Notes under the pieces: model-generated | Databases searched by the model: none | What the model was told of the DNA's origin: nothing | The model's input: the letters and a program-made list of their open reading frames with translations, nothing else | Shown: positions 61,959 through 64,000 of the stretch, piece after piece | Position numbering within the stretch: the first letter of the stretch is position 1 | How the letters are laid out: each line of letters opens with the position of its first letter | Program-made: the position numbers and the translations under genes | Assembly: GCA_963977525.1 (NCBI GenBank) | Contig: CAXBPC010000006.1 | Location: forward strand, 62,001-126,000 | DNA from: Ancylomarina sp963977525 | Lineage (GTDB): Bacteria; Bacteroidota; Bacteroidia; Bacteroidales; Marinifilaceae | Length of the DNA: 64,000 bases | Reading direction: 5' to 3'

Positions 61959-62719
61959 TGATCGATGTAATTATAATAGAAGATGAAAAACCTGCAGCTC
62001 GCAGGTTGGAACGTATGTTGAACACTGAAGGTATCAGTGTGATAAAAATACTCCACTCGGTAGCAAAGGCTAAAGAATGGTTCAATGAAAATGAACAGCC
62101 CGAATTGATATTTCTAGATATTCAATTATCAGATGGCTTAAGCTTTGAAATATTCGAGCAAACAGAAATCACATCGAGTATTATTTTTACAACAGCATAC
62201 GATCAGTATGCTTTAAAGGCTTTTAAACTCAACAGCATCGATTATTTGCTCAAGCCCATCGATAAGGATGAACTAAAAGATTCAATCAATAAGTACAATC
62301 ATTTCAATCCAACTAAAGAAGAGCAGAATCCCACCATACCGATGGAACAGATTAAGCAGCTGTTGTCTTCGTATCAAAATAATTACAAAGAGCGGTTTAC
62401 GGTAAAAATAGGACAACATATCCGAAGCATCAAAACCGAGGATGTGGAATGTTTTTACAGTGAGAATAAAGGCAGTTTCATTTATACAAAAACAGGTCGA
62501 AACTACCCCATAGACAACTCACTTGAACAGTTGGAAGAATTACTCGACCCACTTGTGTTTTTCAGGGTGAGTCGGAAATATTACATCAATATCGATTCAA
62601 TAAAGGATATTATAGCCTATTCGAACAGTCGATTAAAGATTAAACTCGATAAATATCAGGAATATGAGATCATCGTAAGTCGAGAAAGAGTAAAAGATTT
62701 TAAAATATGGTTAGGCTAA
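61958..62719 (+). CDS. LytTR-family response regulator
   Basis: A 253-residue regulator: receiver domain with IIEDEKPAARR at the N-terminus and phospho-acceptor Asp54 in IFLDIQLSDG, then a LytTR DNA-binding domain (FTVKIGQHIRSIKTEDVECF, SLEQLEELL, FFRVSRKYYINIDSI). Last gene of the receptor-DUF2141-TPR-kinase operon. It likely controls genes linked to the receptor, possibly this operon itself. Confidence 0.94.
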   Translation: MIDVIIIEDEKPAARRLERMLNTEGISVIKILHSVAKAKEWFNENEQPELIFLDIQLSDGLSFEIFEQTEITSSIIFTTAYDQYALKAFKLNSIDYLLKPIDKDELKDSINKYNHFNPTKEEQNPTIPMEQIKQLLSSYQNNYKERFTVKIGQHIRSIKTEDVECFYSENKGSFIYTKTGRNYPIDNSLEQLEELLDPLVFFRVSRKYYINIDSIKDIIAYSNSRLKIKLDKYQEYEIIVSRERVKDFKIWLG

Positions 62720-62738
62720 ACAAGAAGATTCTGAGCAC

Positions 62739-62821
62739 AAAAAAAGGAGATGCTCCCCAAAGCTTCTCCTTTTAAAATGCAATCTATTTAGATCTAAACT
62801 ATTGCTTGATTGCAGTTTCCA
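62739..62821 (-). repeat. Right copy of the 83-bp direct repeat (native deoD end)
   Basis: Native 3' end and terminator of deoD; identical to 57235-57317. The two copies flank the five-gene TonB-receptor/LytTR operon. Confidence 0.93.
62742..62773. terminator. Terminator of deoD
   Basis: AAAAGGAGA-T-GCT, loop CCCCAA, AGC-T-TCTCCTTTT; A-run on the left serves the minus strand, T-run on the right the plus strand. It also ends the LytTR operon. Confidence 0.9.
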
Positions 62822-63515
62822 AACCAATTGTAATCATTGTATTCAATGAAGTTTGGCGCTCTTCAGCGGTTGTTTCTTCTCCTGTTAGAATATGATCGCT
62901 AACTGTCAAAATAGCTAATGCTTTAGCCTTATGACGAGCTGCAATTGTATATAAAGCAGTGGCTTCCATTTCTACAGCAAGTACGCCATAGTCAGACCAA
63001 ATTTTAAATGGTTCTGGATTGTTATCCAAGTCATGATAAAAGATATCAGACGTTAGAGTTGATCCAACTTTAATGTTAACACCCTTTTCTTTAGCTGCCT
63101 GATGTGCATCGCTCAACAAACCAAAATCAGCACATGGTGCATAATCCATACCTCTAAAAAGGTTTCTGTTCATAGCAGAATCGGTACAAGATGTCATTGC
63201 TAATATGACATCAAAAACTTTAACATCGTGATTGAATGAACCACAAGTACCAATACGAATCACGTTTTTTACGCCATACTGAGTAATTAATTCGTGAGTG
63301 TAAATACCTATTGAAGGTATACCCATACCTGTTCCTTGTACAGAAATACGCTTTCCCTTATAAGTTCCTGTGAAACCAAGCATGTTTCTTACTTTATTAT
63401 AACAAACAACATCTTCCAAGAAGTTATCTGCAATATATTTCGCTCTTAATGGATCTCCAGGTAAAAGGATAGTTTCCGCAATATCCCCAACTTTGGCCTC
63501 GTTGTGTGCACTCAT
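62799..63515 (-). CDS. deoD: Purine-nucleoside phosphorylase, DeoD type
   Basis: Hexameric nucleoside phosphorylase of purine salvage, 238 residues from the ATG at 63515. LLPGDPLRAKYIADNFLED and MLGFTGTYKGKRISVQGTGM form the N-terminal phosphate/purine region; GVKNVIRIGTCGSF, YGVLAVEMEATALY and LTVSDHILTGEETTAEERQT complete the pattern. These fit DeoD better than uridine phosphorylase, to which it is related. An in-frame upstream ATG would add 25 atypical residues. Its 3' end is duplicated at 57235. Confidence 0.93.
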   Translation of the reverse strand: MSAHNEAKVGDIAETILLPGDPLRAKYIADNFLEDVVCYNKVRNMLGFTGTYKGKRISVQGTGMGIPSIGIYTHELITQYGVKNVIRIGTCGSFNHDVKVFDVILAMTSCTDSAMNRNLFRGMDYAPCADFGLLSDAHQAAKEKGVNIKVGSTLTSDIFYHDLDNNPEPFKIWSDYGVLAVEMEATALYTIAARHKAKALAILTVSDHILTGEETTAEERQTSLNTMITIGLETAIKQ

Positions 63516-63796
63516 AGTATTTGTTTTATAATGTTTTACATTCAAAAAGGTAATGCGTTGAAACAATCTATTGTAGAATATATTGCACAAGCTTACACAA
63601 ATCTATAAAAGATTTTAAACACTTTCAACAAAGAGAGATGGATGATATAAATGGTTGGATTGTAGTTGATCCTAAATTGGTGAAAAGGTTAAATTACCCC
63701 TAATAAAACCCTTATTTACGTCTTTAGGATGTTCAGTTGGCTAAATTAATGCTTTTGTTCGGTGTTTCAAAATTAGGAACGGCAAAACAGTACGCC

Positions 63797-64000
63797 TTAC
63801 CTTTTCTTAGCAAAAAAACTTTTCACCAAATCAGCGCTTTCCTTTTCCATAATACCAGTCACAAGTTCTGTTCTTGGATGCAAAGGAGATGGTGTAAAAG
63901 CTGTAAAACCTCTTTTCTTATCGCTAGCTCCATATACAATACGACTAATTTGAGACCAAGCTAAGGCACCTGCACACATATTACATGGTTCAAGTGTCAC
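63797..64000 (-). CDS. tadA: tRNA-specific adenosine deaminase (C-terminal part)
   Basis: Converts A34 to inosine in tRNA-Arg(ACG) wobble positions. Only the last 68 residues are in the window; the N-terminus with the HxE zinc/catalytic motif lies beyond the right edge. The visible zinc motif TLEPCNMCAGAL and SRIVYGASDKKRGFT identify the cytidine-deaminase-like family and TadA in particular. The ending FFAKKR is typical. Confidence 0.93.
   Translation of the reverse strand: MTLEPCNMCAGALAWSQISRIVYGASDKKRGFTAFTPSPLHPRTELVTGIMEKESADLVKSFFAKKR

Noticed and set aside
57543..62719. Complete integrative element between the deoD-end repeats
   Set aside because: No integrase, relaxase or phage gene lies between the repeats, so only an inserted block or remnant can be claimed.
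62799..63590. Longer start for the nucleoside phosphorylase and the uridine phosphorylase name
   Set aside because: The extra 25 residues are not family-like, and the internal motifs fit DeoD better than Udp.

Overview
The window is a contiguous piece of chromosome from an AT-rich member of the Bacteroidota, most likely a marine or sediment Bacteroidales/Marinilabiliales-type bacterium. That placement is inferred from several features: FecR-type anti-sigma factor with a TonB-dependent transducer, BlaI with an M56 peptidase carrying a TonB C-terminal domain, ExbB-ExbD-ExbD cluster, PlsC-like plus GNAT acyltransferases of the glycine-lipid type, promoters with the TTG-N19-TAnnTTTG form, and no Shine-Dalgarno sequences. 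Most of the window is ordinary housekeeping DNA. The accessory DNA is concentrated at about 51.1-62.8 kb.

Layout. 1-6.2 kb: end of the division/cell-wall cluster (murC end, ftsQ, ftsA, two consecutive ftsZ genes, yqeY). The two FtsZ proteins differ at the C-terminus: the second has the FtsA-binding-type peptide, while the first ends in an amphipathic tail that resembles the membrane anchor of FtsA. 6.3-7.1 kb: a decayed miaB pseudogene. 7.3-9.3 kb: a two-gene acyl-amino-acid lipid module. 9.4-12 kb: a long PurF-like amidotransferase and a SPOR protein. 12.7-16.7 kb: a histidine kinase/response regulator pair, then a BlaI/M56 pair with two operators, followed by a 41-bp tandem repeat. 17-25 kb: a helical-repeat protein, an ECF sigma/FecR/TonB-receptor transducer locus with a lipoprotein, and small orphans. 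25.1-50.3 kb: housekeeping genes (lepA, acpP-fabF-rnc, purN, an M23 peptidase, two YitT proteins, leuS, tRNA-Arg, exbB/exbD cluster, ansA, tatD, gdhA, dprA, aroB-apt, aroA, ctaB) and sco1.

51.1-57.3 kb: two different tandem repeat arrays (103 bp x3 and about 42 bp x7), a hypothetical gene of unusual composition, and then four single-gene units separated by related non-coding repeats. At least two of these units are bounded by inverted GTTRRRY-like/RYYYAAC-like boxes. This looks like an integron-type cassette array without a visible integrase. All four encoded proteins are predicted to be exported: two lipoproteins, a thioredoxin-like protein and a serine hydrolase.

57.2-62.8 kb: a five-gene operon (TonB-dependent receptor, DUF2141 protein, TPR-like protein, LytS-type kinase, LytTR regulator). 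It is flanked by an 83-bp perfect direct repeat made of the 3' end and terminator of the deoD gene, suggesting that the block was inserted beside deoD. The window ends in tadA, which runs off the right edge.
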